From Flavobacterium soli DSM 19725 (GTDB lineage: Bacteria; Bacteroidota; Bacteroidia; Flavobacteriales; Flavobacteriaceae): 64,000 nt of DNA. Under the pieces are notes generated by a model. The model ran no database searches, was not told the origin of the DNA, and saw only the letters and a program-made list of their open reading frames with translations. Both the position numbers and the translations under genes were made by a program. The stretch lies in contig NZ_AUGO01000008.1 in assembly GCF_000422705.1 (NCBI RefSeq), forward strand, positions 186,001-250,000, read 5' to 3'. Below are positions 1-8,307 of the stretch, piece after piece (the first letter of the stretch is position 1; each line of letters opens with the position of its first letter).

Positions 1-105
1 GAACTCTACAGATGTTTAATCTATTATTTGATAGCTTTTTTTTCATATTCTTTAATTTTAGTCCATAAAAATTATACATAATATAGTTTTATAAAAAATA
101 ATTAT

Positions 106-127
106 TACATTTGTGTAATCGATTACA
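106..127 (+). promoter_or_regulatory. Promoter -7 box and LacI-type operator of the uronate operon
   Basis: TACATTTG at 106-113 fits the Bacteroidota -7 box TAnnTTTG. It is followed at once by the perfect 14-bp palindrome TGTAATCGATTACA at 114-127, with the central CG typical of LacI-family operators. The transcription start should fall inside the palindrome, about 20 bases before the kduI start, so a bound repressor would block initiation. No clear -33 TTG was found. The same arrangement recurs at 11163, 24011, 27797 (minus strand) and 28151. Confidence 0.8.
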
Positions 128-140
128 ATAAAATTATAGT

Positions 141-977
141 ATGATACATTTTAGTTTCCGTTATGCAACAAATCCTTCTGATGTAGTTGCCTATGGCACA
201 CAGAAAATAAGAGAACAATTTTTGATAGAAAAATTATTTACTCCAGAAGATATTCATTTGGTCTATTCAATGTATGATCGGTACATCGTTGGAGGGATAA
301 TGCCAGTGAAAGAGAATTTAAAACTGGAAACGATACCCTATTTAAAATCAGAACATTTTTTAGATAGAAGAGAGCTAGGAATTATAAATGTTGGCGGAAA
401 AGGGACTGTGAGTGTTGACGGTGAAATCTTTGAATTAAGCAAAAAAGAAGCTTTATATGTGGGAAGTGGTGCGAAAGAAGTCATTTTCTCAAGTCTTGAA
501 GAAACCCCTGCTTTGTTTTATATCAATTCGGCTCCAGCACATGCTCATTTTCCAAACAAAAAAGTGACTAAAGAAAATGCGGAAATTGTTCATCTTGGTG
601 AAGATAAATATGCCAACAAGCGGATTATCAATAAATTAATCGTAAATAGTGTAGCTCCAACTTGCCAATTACAAATGGGATTGACTGAACTTTTACCAGG
701 AAATATCTGGAACACAATGCCTGCTCATACTCATAACAGGAGGATGGAAGCCTATTTCTATTTTGATTTGGAAGAAGGACAAACCATCTGCCATTTTATG
801 GGCGAACCACAAAACACAAGACACATTTTTATGCAAAATCATCAGGCGGTTTTATCACCAGAATGGTCGATTCATTCTGGAGCTGGAACCTCTAATTATT
901 CCTTTATTTGGGGAATGGCCGGTGAAAATTTAGACTACAGTGATATGGACATTTGTCCTCCAAACGAACTAAGATAA
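141..977 (+). CDS. kduI: 5-dehydro-4-deoxy-D-glucuronate isomerase (KduI)
   Basis: Cytoplasmic isomerase converting 5-keto-4-deoxyuronate, formed from unsaturated galacturonate released by pectate lyases, to 2,5-diketo-3-deoxygluconate. The 278-aa length is normal for the family. Two cupin halves are visible. The metal-binding set is intact: H196, H198 and E203 in PAHTHNRRME, and H245 in WSIHSG. These match the numbering I recall for the E. coli enzyme, which supports the ATG at 141. It is the first gene of the operon, directly behind the operator, and ends 3 bases before kduD. The fold could be confused with other cupin isomerases, but the neighbours make KduI nearly certain. Confidence 0.95.
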   Translation: MIHFSFRYATNPSDVVAYGTQKIREQFLIEKLFTPEDIHLVYSMYDRYIVGGIMPVKENLKLETIPYLKSEHFLDRRELGIINVGGKGTVSVDGEIFELSKKEALYVGSGAKEVIFSSLEETPALFYINSAPAHAHFPNKKVTKENAEIVHLGEDKYANKRIINKLIVNSVAPTCQLQMGLTELLPGNIWNTMPAHTHNRRMEAYFYFDLEEGQTICHFMGEPQNTRHIFMQNHQAVLSPEWSIHSGAGTSNYSFIWGMAGENLDYSDMDICPPNELR

Positions 978-980
978 GCT

Positions 981-1766
981 ATGCAATTATTCAATTTAAA
1001 AAATAAAAACGCCCTGATTACTGGTGGAACTCACGGGTTAGGAATGGCTATAGCCGAAGGTTTGGCAATCGCTGGAGCACAGTTAATTATTACAGGAACA
1101 ACGCCTTCAAAAATGGAGGAAGCAATTTCTTATTATACTTCAAAAGGATACCAAGCAAAAGGTTATTTATTTGATGTAACTGATGAAAAAGCAGCTGCTG
1201 AAAACGTAGAAAAAATCATCAACGAAGTTGGTGACATCCATATTTTGGTCAATAATGCTGGAATCATCAAAAGAGAGTTGGCTATCACAATGCCGGTTGC
1301 CGATTTCAGAAAAGTCATTGATGTAGATTTGGTTGGACCCTTTATAATGTCGCAATTGGTTGCAAAACAAATGATTGAACGTAAAGAAGGAAAGATTATC
1401 AACATCTGTTCAATGATGAGCGAATTGGGCAGAAACAGTGTTTCGGCTTATGCTGCAGCAAAAGGCGGACTAAAAATGCTCACGAAAAATTTGGCTACTG
1501 AATGGGCAAAACACAACATCCAAGTCAATGGAATTGGTCCTGGTTATTTTGCAACTTCTCAAACCGAACCCATTCGAGTTGATGGTCATCCTTTCAATGA
1601 GTTCATCATCAGCAGAACTCCAGCAGCACGTTGGGGAGATCCCGAAGATTTGGCGGGAACGGCTGTTTTCTTGGCTTCAAAAGCGAGTGATTTTGTAAAC
1701 GGACAAATAATTTATGTTGATGGAGGAATCTTGGCCACCATCGGGAAACCTTCAAACGAAGAATAA
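981..1766 (+). CDS. kduD: 2-keto-3-deoxygluconate oxidoreductase, SDR family (KduD)
   Basis: Short-chain dehydrogenase that reduces 2,5-diketo-3-deoxygluconate to 2-keto-3-deoxygluconate, the step after KduI. Visible SDR motifs are the nucleotide-binding TGGTHGLG (14-21), NNAG (91-94), catalytic S144 and the YxxxK pair Y157/K161. At 261 aa it has normal family length and no signal peptide, so it is cytoplasmic. It lies 3 bases after kduI and 11 before uxaC, so the genes are translated from one message. SDR enzymes are hard to tell apart by sequence alone; the assignment rests mainly on the kduI neighbour. Confidence 0.92.
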   Translation: MQLFNLKNKNALITGGTHGLGMAIAEGLAIAGAQLIITGTTPSKMEEAISYYTSKGYQAKGYLFDVTDEKAAAENVEKIINEVGDIHILVNNAGIIKRELAITMPVADFRKVIDVDLVGPFIMSQLVAKQMIERKEGKIINICSMMSELGRNSVSAYAAAKGGLKMLTKNLATEWAKHNIQVNGIGPGYFATSQTEPIRVDGHPFNEFIISRTPAARWGDPEDLAGTAVFLASKASDFVNGQIIYVDGGILATIGKPSNEE

Positions 1767-1777
1767 AATATTTTAAA

Positions 1778-3178
1778 ATGAGTACGACTTTTATTCACGA
1801 CAATTTTTTATTAGAAAATAAATATGCTGAAGAATTGTATCACAATTATTCTAAAAATCAGCCAATTATAGATTACCACAATCATTTATCACCTAAATTG
1901 ATTGCCGAAAATTATAGCTTTAAAAACATTTCCGATGTCTGGATCAACGGCGATCATTACAAGTGGAGAGCGATGAGGACGTTAGGTGTAAACGAAAAAT
2001 TCATTACAGGAAATGCTTCTGACAAAGACAAATTCTTGCAATGGGGAAAAACCGTTCCATACACAATGCGAAATCCTTTGTACCATTGGACACACTTGGA
2101 ATTGGCACGTTATTTTGATATTTATGAGTTTCTAAATGAAAAATCTGCACAAGCGATCTATGAAGAAACCTCTCAAAAATTAGCCACTCCAGAGTTTTCT
2201 TGCCAGAATTTACTAAAGAAAGCCAATGCAGAATTGGTTTGCACGACAGAAGATCCGACGGATAATTTGGAGTATCATCAGGCACTTAAAAAAAGCGATT
2301 TTTCGGTAAAAGTAAGTACGGCTTTCCGTCCAGATAAAGCGATTTTGATTGGTGTGGAAACTTACAATGATTATATAGATACGTTGGCTAAAGTTGCTGA
2401 TTTAGAAATCAATACCTATGATGATTTATGCCAAGCACTTTCCAAAAGAATTGAATATTTCAACGAAAATGGTTGCAAGCTTTCCGATCACGGTTTGGAT
2501 CAAATTTATTTCGAAGATTTTACATTGACAGAAGTGAAATCCATCTTCCAAAAGAAGCGAAAAAATCAACCTGTTACAGAAACGGAAGCATTAAAATTTC
2601 AAAGTGCCATTTTATTGTTTTTATCAGAAATGTATCATCAGTATGGATGGGTTCAACAATTTCACTTGGGTGCTTTGCGTAACAATAACACCAGAATGCA
2701 TAATATTTTAGGTCCTGATACAGGCTGGGATTCGATTGGAGATTTTTCTCAAGCCAAGAATTTATCAGGATTTTTAAACGCCTTGGATAAAAAAGATAAA
2801 CTGGCCAAGACAATTATCTACAACCTAAATCCGGCTGATAACGAAGTGATGGCAACGATGATTGGAAATTTCAACGATGGAAGTATCAAAGGAAAGGTAC
2901 AATTTGGTTCAGGATGGTGGTTTTTAGACCAAAAAGACGGAATGACAAAACAGATGAACGCCCTGTCAAATATGGGGCTAATCAGCTGTTTTATCGGAAT
3001 GCTGACCGATTCCCGAAGTTTTCTATCGTTTCCAAGACACGAATATTTCAGACGTGTTTTGTGTAATCTTTTAGGCGATGAAATCAAGCGTGGCGAGTTG
3101 CCAAATGATATGGAATGGATTGGAAAAATGGTGGCAGATATCAGCTATAACAATGCAAAAGAATATTTCAAATTTTGA
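1778..3178 (+). CDS. uxaC: Glucuronate/galacturonate isomerase (UxaC)
   Basis: Uronate isomerase that converts D-galacturonate to D-tagaturonate (and D-glucuronate to D-fructuronate), the first step for the saturated sugar released by GH28. The 466-aa protein has the amidohydrolase-fold metal motif DYHNHLSP near residues 33-40 and family segments such as LGPDTGWDS and TDSRSF. No signal peptide is seen. The downstream kdgF begins within 7 bases of the stop. uxaC, uxaB and uxaA of the Ashwell pathway are all in this operon but are separated by the KDG-branch genes. Confidence 0.95.
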   Translation: MSTTFIHDNFLLENKYAEELYHNYSKNQPIIDYHNHLSPKLIAENYSFKNISDVWINGDHYKWRAMRTLGVNEKFITGNASDKDKFLQWGKTVPYTMRNPLYHWTHLELARYFDIYEFLNEKSAQAIYEETSQKLATPEFSCQNLLKKANAELVCTTEDPTDNLEYHQALKKSDFSVKVSTAFRPDKAILIGVETYNDYIDTLAKVADLEINTYDDLCQALSKRIEYFNENGCKLSDHGLDQIYFEDFTLTEVKSIFQKKRKNQPVTETEALKFQSAILLFLSEMYHQYGWVQQFHLGALRNNNTRMHNILGPDTGWDSIGDFSQAKNLSGFLNALDKKDKLAKTIIYNLNPADNEVMATMIGNFNDGSIKGKVQFGSGWWFLDQKDGMTKQMNALSNMGLISCFIGMLTDSRSFLSFPRHEYFRRVLCNLLGDEIKRGELPNDMEWIGKMVADISYNNAKEYFKF

Positions 3179-3184
3179 TTTGTG

Positions 3185-3535
3185 ATGGAAAATATACAAT
3201 CTGAACCCACTATTTTCTTTGAAAATGATGCCATTGGGTGGGAAAGAATAGATGATTTTATCGACCGACAAATTGTAGGTTATGATGATTCCGTAATGAT
3301 GGTCAACGTCCGTTTTAAAAAAGGAGGCATTGGTTATTTACACCATCACGTTCACATTCAAGTGACGCATATCGCCGAAGGAAAGTTTGAAGTTTCTATC
3401 GGAAATAAAAAAAAGATATTAAAAAAAGGAGATTCTTTTTTCGTTCCTTCCAATGTGCTACACGGTGTGATTTGTCTGGAAGATGGTTTGCTGGTGGACG
3501 TTTTCAGTCCGATGCGGGAAGATTTTATAAAATAA
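3185..3535 (+). CDS. kdgF: Cupin protein, KdgF-like (opening of unsaturated galacturonate)
   Basis: Small single-domain cupin of 116 aa. KdgF proteins speed the conversion of 4,5-unsaturated galacturonate to the linear 5-keto-4-deoxyuronate used by KduI. The cupin metal motif is visible as YLHHHVHIQVTHIAEGKFEV and the second motif as PSNVLHGV. A GTG at 3182 is also in frame one codon upstream, but the ATG at 3185 is preferred. Its position between uxaC and kdgK, in an operon with kduI and kduD, argues for KdgF rather than an unrelated cupin. Confidence 0.85.
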   Translation: MENIQSEPTIFFENDAIGWERIDDFIDRQIVGYDDSVMMVNVRFKKGGIGYLHHHVHIQVTHIAEGKFEVSIGNKKKILKKGDSFFVPSNVLHGVICLEDGLLVDVFSPMREDFIK

Positions 3536-3550
3536 TACAGCAAAAAATAA

Positions 3551-4573
3551 ATGAGTAAAGTAGTTACTTTCGGAGAAATAATGCTACGTCTTTCGACGGA
3601 AAAATATTTGCGTTTTTCGCAGTCGAAGAATTTTTCTGCAACTTATGGAGGAGGAGAATTCAACGTTGCAGTTTCTCTTGCAAATTATGGAATTGACGCT
3701 GAATTTGTAACGCGTTTGCCAGAAAATGAGATTGGCGAATGTGCTTTGAAAGAAATGCGAAAAATGAAAGTCAATACTCAAAATGTAATCTTTGGTGGTG
3801 ACCGTTTGGGCATTTATTTTTTGGAAACAGGTTCTGGAAATAGAGGAAGCAACGTCGTTTACGACCGTTCCAACAGTGCGATTGCATCGATTGAAAAAGG
3901 TGCTTTCGATTGGGGAAAAATCTTCGAAGGAAAAACATGGTTTCATTTCAGCGGTATCACGGCAGCAATTTCAGAAAACGCGGCTGAAGAATGTTTGATT
4001 GCCATTAAAACCGCTCACAGACTTGGTTTGACCATTTCCTGCGACTTGAATTATCGTTCAAAGCTATGGAAATATGGCAAGCAACCAAGCGAAGTTATGC
4101 CAGAAATGTTAAGCTATTGCAATGTGATTTTAGGCGATATTGATACCGCAAATTTTATGTTGGGAATGAAAAAAGTGGATCCTGATTATACAGATGAAAT
4201 TGCTTTAAAAGGATTTTATTCCAACATATTTGAAAAGTGTCCGAATCTAAGGATTGTAGCAACGACTTTGCGTTATTCGGTTAGTGCTTCGCATCAAAGA
4301 ATAGGCGGTGTTTTATACGATGGAAATTCCATTTATAAAGCTGCCGTAAAAGAAGTCACGCCAGTTGTAGATCGAGTAGGAACAGGCGATGCCTTTATGG
4401 GAGGTTTGGTTTACAGCCTTATTTCTACACCCGAAAATTTACAGCGAAACATTGATTTTGCAGTTGCAGCTTGTTGTTTGAAACATACGATTGTTGGCGA
4501 TTATAATTTGGCAACATTGCAAGAAATTGAAAATATAGTTAATGGAGATTCTTCGGGAAAAGTTTCTCGATAA
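3551..4573 (+). CDS. kdgK: 2-dehydro-3-deoxygluconokinase (KdgK), PfkB family
   Basis: Phosphorylates 2-keto-3-deoxygluconate to KDPG with ATP; this is where the KduI/KduD and UxaA branches meet. The 340-aa PfkB-family kinase shows the substrate-binding start FGEIMLRL, the GGGEFNVAV segment near residue 35, and the C-terminal DRVGTGDAFMGG signature with catalytic D280. It is cytoplasmic. It lies 15 bases after kdgF and 17 before eda, so kinase and aldolase are made together. Confidence 0.93.
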   Translation: MSKVVTFGEIMLRLSTEKYLRFSQSKNFSATYGGGEFNVAVSLANYGIDAEFVTRLPENEIGECALKEMRKMKVNTQNVIFGGDRLGIYFLETGSGNRGSNVVYDRSNSAIASIEKGAFDWGKIFEGKTWFHFSGITAAISENAAEECLIAIKTAHRLGLTISCDLNYRSKLWKYGKQPSEVMPEMLSYCNVILGDIDTANFMLGMKKVDPDYTDEIALKGFYSNIFEKCPNLRIVATTLRYSVSASHQRIGGVLYDGNSIYKAAVKEVTPVVDRVGTGDAFMGGLVYSLISTPENLQRNIDFAVAACCLKHTIVGDYNLATLQEIENIVNGDSSGKVSR

Positions 4574-4590
4574 TTAAAAAATAAACCAAA

Positions 4591-5262
4591 ATGGCACAAT
4601 TTACTCGAATACAAGTTGTTCAAGAAATGAAGGAAACTGGTTTGGTTCCTTTGTTTTACCATCCTGATATTGAAGTATGCAAGAAGGTTGTAAAAGCTTG
4701 TTATGATGGAGGGGCCCGACTTTTTGAATTTACAGCAAGAGGTGATTTTGCTCACGAAGTTTTTCAAGAATTGATGAAATTTTCCATCAAGGAAATGCCC
4801 CAAATGATTCTTGGAGTGGGGTCTGTAACCGATGCAGCAGCAGCTTCATTTTATATGCAGATGGGTGCTAACTTCATAGTAACTCCTGTTTTTAGGGAAG
4901 ATATTGCAATTGTTTGCAATCGAAGAAAAGTGCTGTGGTCACCTGGTTGCGGTTCATTGACCGAAATTGCAAAAGCTGAAGAAATGGGTTGTGAAGTGGT
5001 AAAATTATTTCCGGGAGATGTATATGGACCACAATTTGTCAAAGGTGTTTTGGCCCCACAACCTTGGACCTCGATAATGCCAACTGGTGGTGTTTCTCCA
5101 ACAGAAGAAAGTTTGAAACAGTGGTTTGATGTAGATGTTATTTGTGTTGGAATGGGAAGCAAGCTCATCAGCGAAAAAATAATTGAAAGTCAAGATTTTG
5201 CCAAATTAACTAACGAAACTCAAAATGCTTTAAGTATTATAAAATCTATTAGAAAACAATAA
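4591..5262 (+). CDS. eda: KDPG aldolase (2-dehydro-3-deoxyphosphogluconate aldolase)
   Basis: Class I aldolase that splits KDPG into pyruvate and glyceraldehyde-3-phosphate, the last step of the pathway. The 223-aa protein has the TIM-barrel KDPG/KHG aldolase pattern: the Glu in LFEFTARGD, GVGSVTDAA, FIVTPVF, the Schiff-base lysine K138 in VVKLFPGD, and MPTGGVSP. The FEFTARGD version of the first motif is typical of the longer Bacteroidota type rather than the E. coli form. The gene follows kdgK closely, and the next gene, a transporter, starts 39 bases downstream. Confidence 0.93.
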   Translation: MAQFTRIQVVQEMKETGLVPLFYHPDIEVCKKVVKACYDGGARLFEFTARGDFAHEVFQELMKFSIKEMPQMILGVGSVTDAAAASFYMQMGANFIVTPVFREDIAIVCNRRKVLWSPGCGSLTEIAKAEEMGCEVVKLFPGDVYGPQFVKGVLAPQPWTSIMPTGGVSPTEESLKQWFDVDVICVGMGSKLISEKIIESQDFAKLTNETQNALSIIKSIRKQ

Positions 5263-5301
5263 CCTCGATTAACCAAAACCAACCTAGAAACCACCAAAAC
5301 T

Positions 5302-6831
5302 ATGAATGAAAAACCAACCAATAAGGCAACCAATTTCAGGTGGAGTATCTGTGGATTGCTGTTTATTGCCACAACGATAAATTATCTGGACAGGCAAGTG
5401 CTTTCCCTAACGTGGAAAGATTATATCCAACCAGAATTTCATTGGAACAACAATGATTACGGAAATATAACGGCTTTGTTCTCCATTTTTTACGCAGTAA
5501 GTATGCTTTTCGCAGGGAAATTTGTGGATTGGATGGATACAAAAAGAGGATTCCTTTGGGCCATTTTCATTTGGTCGATCGGAGCCGTTTTACACGCTTT
5601 TTGCGGTATTGCAACTGCAGGTTATTTGACTGGAAATTGGTTCATTGGATTTGCAGAATCAAAGGAAATCATCAGTAATGTTAGTGATGTTTCGCTGGTA
5701 ATTAGTACGAGTGTGACGCTTTTCATTTTTGCAAGATTCGTTCTAGCTGTGGGAGAATCTGCAAATTTTCCCGCTTCAATAAAAGCAACTGCCGAATATT
5801 TCCCTAAGAAGGACAGGGCTTTATCTACCAGTATTTTCAATGCTGGAGCCACAGTTGGAGCTTTGGCAGCACCATTGACCATTCCTTTTATCGCAAAAGC
5901 GATGGGTTGGGAAATGGCTTTTATCATCATCGGTGGTTTAGGTTTTGTTTGGATGGGATTGTGGATTTTCTATTATAAAAAACCCGAAGTTCACCCGAAA
6001 GTAAATGCTGAAGAACTGCTTTATATTCAACAAGATATCGAAGATTCGGTTGTGAATGCGACAACCGGAGTTGAAACAAAATTTACTTTGGCACAATGTT
6101 TCAAATACCGTCAGACTTGGGCTTTTATCTTTGGAAAATTCATGACTGATGGCGTTTGGTGGTTTTATTTATTCTGGACTCCCGCCTATTTGAGTTCGGT
6201 TTATGGAATGGACAGTACAGAAAGTGCAATTCCGCTAGTAGTTTTATATATGATTACACTTTTAGCGATTATCGGCGGTTGGTTGCCACGCTATTTTGTA
6301 GATAAAAAAGGAATGAATCCGTATGCAGGACGAATGCGAGCGATGCTGATTTTTGCTTTTTTTCCGTTGTTGGCTTTGTTGGCACAACCTGGAGGCGAAA
6401 TCAGCTATTGGATTCCTATTTTAATCATCGGAGTTGCTGGAGCTGCACATCAGGCTTGGTCAGCAAATATTTTCTCTACAGTTGGCGATATGTTCCCAAA
6501 AAGAGCCATTGCAACCATTACAGGAATTGGTGGCATGGCGGGCGGAATTGGTTCTTTTCTCATCAATAAAAGTTCAGGTGTTTTGTTTGATTATTCCCAT
6601 AAAACGTGGACAACTGTTGATGGAGTTCCGTTTTTAGAGAAGTTTCCTCAATTTGTGAATGAACGTCTTCCAGAAAATTTCTTTACAGAACTTGAAAAAT
6701 CTGGAGTAGTTGTAGTCGACGGAATCAACAAAGGTTATATGATTATTTTTTCTGTATGTGCTGTCGCATATCTCATAGCTTGGGCCGTGATGAAAACCTT
6801 GGTTCCAAAATATAAAATCATCAAAAATTAA
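5302..6831 (+). CDS. MFS hexuronate transporter (ExuT-like)
   Basis: Inner-membrane major facilitator of 509 aa, probably a galacturonate or unsaturated-uronate/H+ symporter of the anion:cation symporter group. About 12 hydrophobic segments are seen. Near the N-terminus NYLDRQVLSL and later GESANFPASIKA match the hexuronate/glucarate transporter family. A hydrophilic stretch around residues 110-135 makes it longer than E. coli ExuT. It sits between eda and uxaB with a 3-base gap to uxaB. The exact substrate cannot be read from the sequence; uronate is inferred from the operon. Confidence 0.88.
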   Translation: MNEKPTNKATNFRWSICGLLFIATTINYLDRQVLSLTWKDYIQPEFHWNNNDYGNITALFSIFYAVSMLFAGKFVDWMDTKRGFLWAIFIWSIGAVLHAFCGIATAGYLTGNWFIGFAESKEIISNVSDVSLVISTSVTLFIFARFVLAVGESANFPASIKATAEYFPKKDRALSTSIFNAGATVGALAAPLTIPFIAKAMGWEMAFIIIGGLGFVWMGLWIFYYKKPEVHPKVNAEELLYIQQDIEDSVVNATTGVETKFTLAQCFKYRQTWAFIFGKFMTDGVWWFYLFWTPAYLSSVYGMDSTESAIPLVVLYMITLLAIIGGWLPRYFVDKKGMNPYAGRMRAMLIFAFFPLLALLAQPGGEISYWIPILIIGVAGAAHQAWSANIFSTVGDMFPKRAIATITGIGGMAGGIGSFLINKSSGVLFDYSHKTWTTVDGVPFLEKFPQFVNERLPENFFTELEKSGVVVVDGINKGYMIIFSVCAVAYLIAWAVMKTLVPKYKIIKN

Positions 6832-6834
6832 GAA

Positions 6835-8295
6835 ATGAAAACGGATACAAAACAAAAATTGAATAGAAAAAATTTAGGTAAAGAAGTAAAGCTTCCTATA
6901 AAATTGGTGCAATTTGGAGAAGGAAATTTTTTGAGAGCCTTTGTAGATTATGCCTTTCAAGTTTTAAACAAAAAAGTAGATTTTAATGTCGGAATTGCCG
7001 TTGTGCAACCGCTTGAAAACGGATTGGTACACCTGCTAAATGACCAAGATGGATTGTACACTTTGTTTTTAAATGGCATTAAAAAAGGCGAACAAATCCA
7101 AGAGATTGAGGTCGTTGAAAACATCGTAAAAGGAATCAATCCTTATACTGAGTTTGATCAGTTTTTGGCTTTGGCCAAAGAAGAAGAATTGGAGTTTGTT
7201 ATTTCAAATACCACAGAAGCCGGAATTGAATTCATTGATTCTGACACGATGGAGATGACGCCACCAAAGGCTTTTCCAGCCAGATTGGCGGTTTTATTAT
7301 ACGAACGTTTCCGTCATTTCAATGGCGATAATGCTAAGGGTTTGACGATAATTCCGTGTGAATTGATTAATCATAATGCCGACACTTTGAAAGCCATCTT
7401 ATTGCAATATTGTAGCCTTTGGAATTTGCCAGAAACATTCAAAAATTGGTTGGAAAATGCCTGTACGTTTCATAATACATTGGTGGACAGAATCGTTCCA
7501 GGTTATCCAAGAAATGAAATTGAAGAATACAACAGCAAGATTGATTATGAAGACAATCTGATTGTTACGGCCGAACCCTTTTTCCTTTGGGTAATTGAAG
7601 GCGATGAAAAATTGAAAGCAAAATTGCCTTTTGATAAGACGAATTTGGATGTAAAAATCGTTTCAGATATGCAACCGTATCGTACCAGAAAAGTGCGAAT
7701 TTTAAATGGAGCACACACAGCTTTGGTTCCGTTTTCGATTTTATATGGAAATGAAACGGTGAAGCAAAGTGTTGACAATGAATTCACTGGCGATTTTGTA
7801 AACAAAGTGATTTTTGACGAAATCAATCCGACTTTGGATATGGATAAATCAGAATTACAGCAATTTGCCGAAGAAGTTTTGGACCGTTTCAGGAATCCGT
7901 TTATCAAGCACCAACTTTCGGACATTGCTTTGAATTCAATTTCAAAATTTAAGGTTCGCGTGTTGCCAAGTTTGTTGAAATACGTAGAATTGAATCAAAA
8001 ACTTCCGGTTTATTTGACATTTTCTTTGGCTTGTACGATTCGTTTTTACCAAGGTGAATGGAATGGAAAAGCGCTGCCAATAAAAGACAACCAAGAAATT
8101 GTAGAGGCTTTCAAAGAAGCCTGGAGTTCAAATGATACTGAAAAAGTAACGAAAGAAACTTTGGCCAATACCGAATTTTGGGACCAAGATTTGAACCAAG
8201 TAAGAGGCTTGACAGAAGCCATAATCCTTGCCTTGAATGAAATTGAAGCTAACGGAATTGAAAAAGGTTTCGAGAATTTTAAAAAACAATTTTAA
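6835..8295 (+). CDS. uxaB: Tagaturonate reductase (altronate oxidoreductase, UxaB)
   Basis: NADH-dependent reductase converting D-tagaturonate to D-altronate, between UxaC and UxaA. The 486-aa protein belongs to the polyol-specific long-chain (mannitol) dehydrogenase family: N-terminal FGEGNFLRAFVDY for nucleotide binding, and the conserved catalytic-domain segment around MQPYRTRKVRILNGAHT near residues 280-297. No signal peptide. It lies 12 bases before uxaA. UxaB and the fructuronate reductase UxuB are related; the absence of uxuA here and the presence of uxaA favour UxaB. Confidence 0.93.
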   Translation: MKTDTKQKLNRKNLGKEVKLPIKLVQFGEGNFLRAFVDYAFQVLNKKVDFNVGIAVVQPLENGLVHLLNDQDGLYTLFLNGIKKGEQIQEIEVVENIVKGINPYTEFDQFLALAKEEELEFVISNTTEAGIEFIDSDTMEMTPPKAFPARLAVLLYERFRHFNGDNAKGLTIIPCELINHNADTLKAILLQYCSLWNLPETFKNWLENACTFHNTLVDRIVPGYPRNEIEEYNSKIDYEDNLIVTAEPFFLWVIEGDEKLKAKLPFDKTNLDVKIVSDMQPYRTRKVRILNGAHTALVPFSILYGNETVKQSVDNEFTGDFVNKVIFDEINPTLDMDKSELQQFAEEVLDRFRNPFIKHQLSDIALNSISKFKVRVLPSLLKYVELNQKLPVYLTFSLACTIRFYQGEWNGKALPIKDNQEIVEAFKEAWSSNDTEKVTKETLANTEFWDQDLNQVRGLTEAIILALNEIEANGIEKGFENFKKQF

Positions 8296-8307
8296 TTAAA
8301 AATTGAG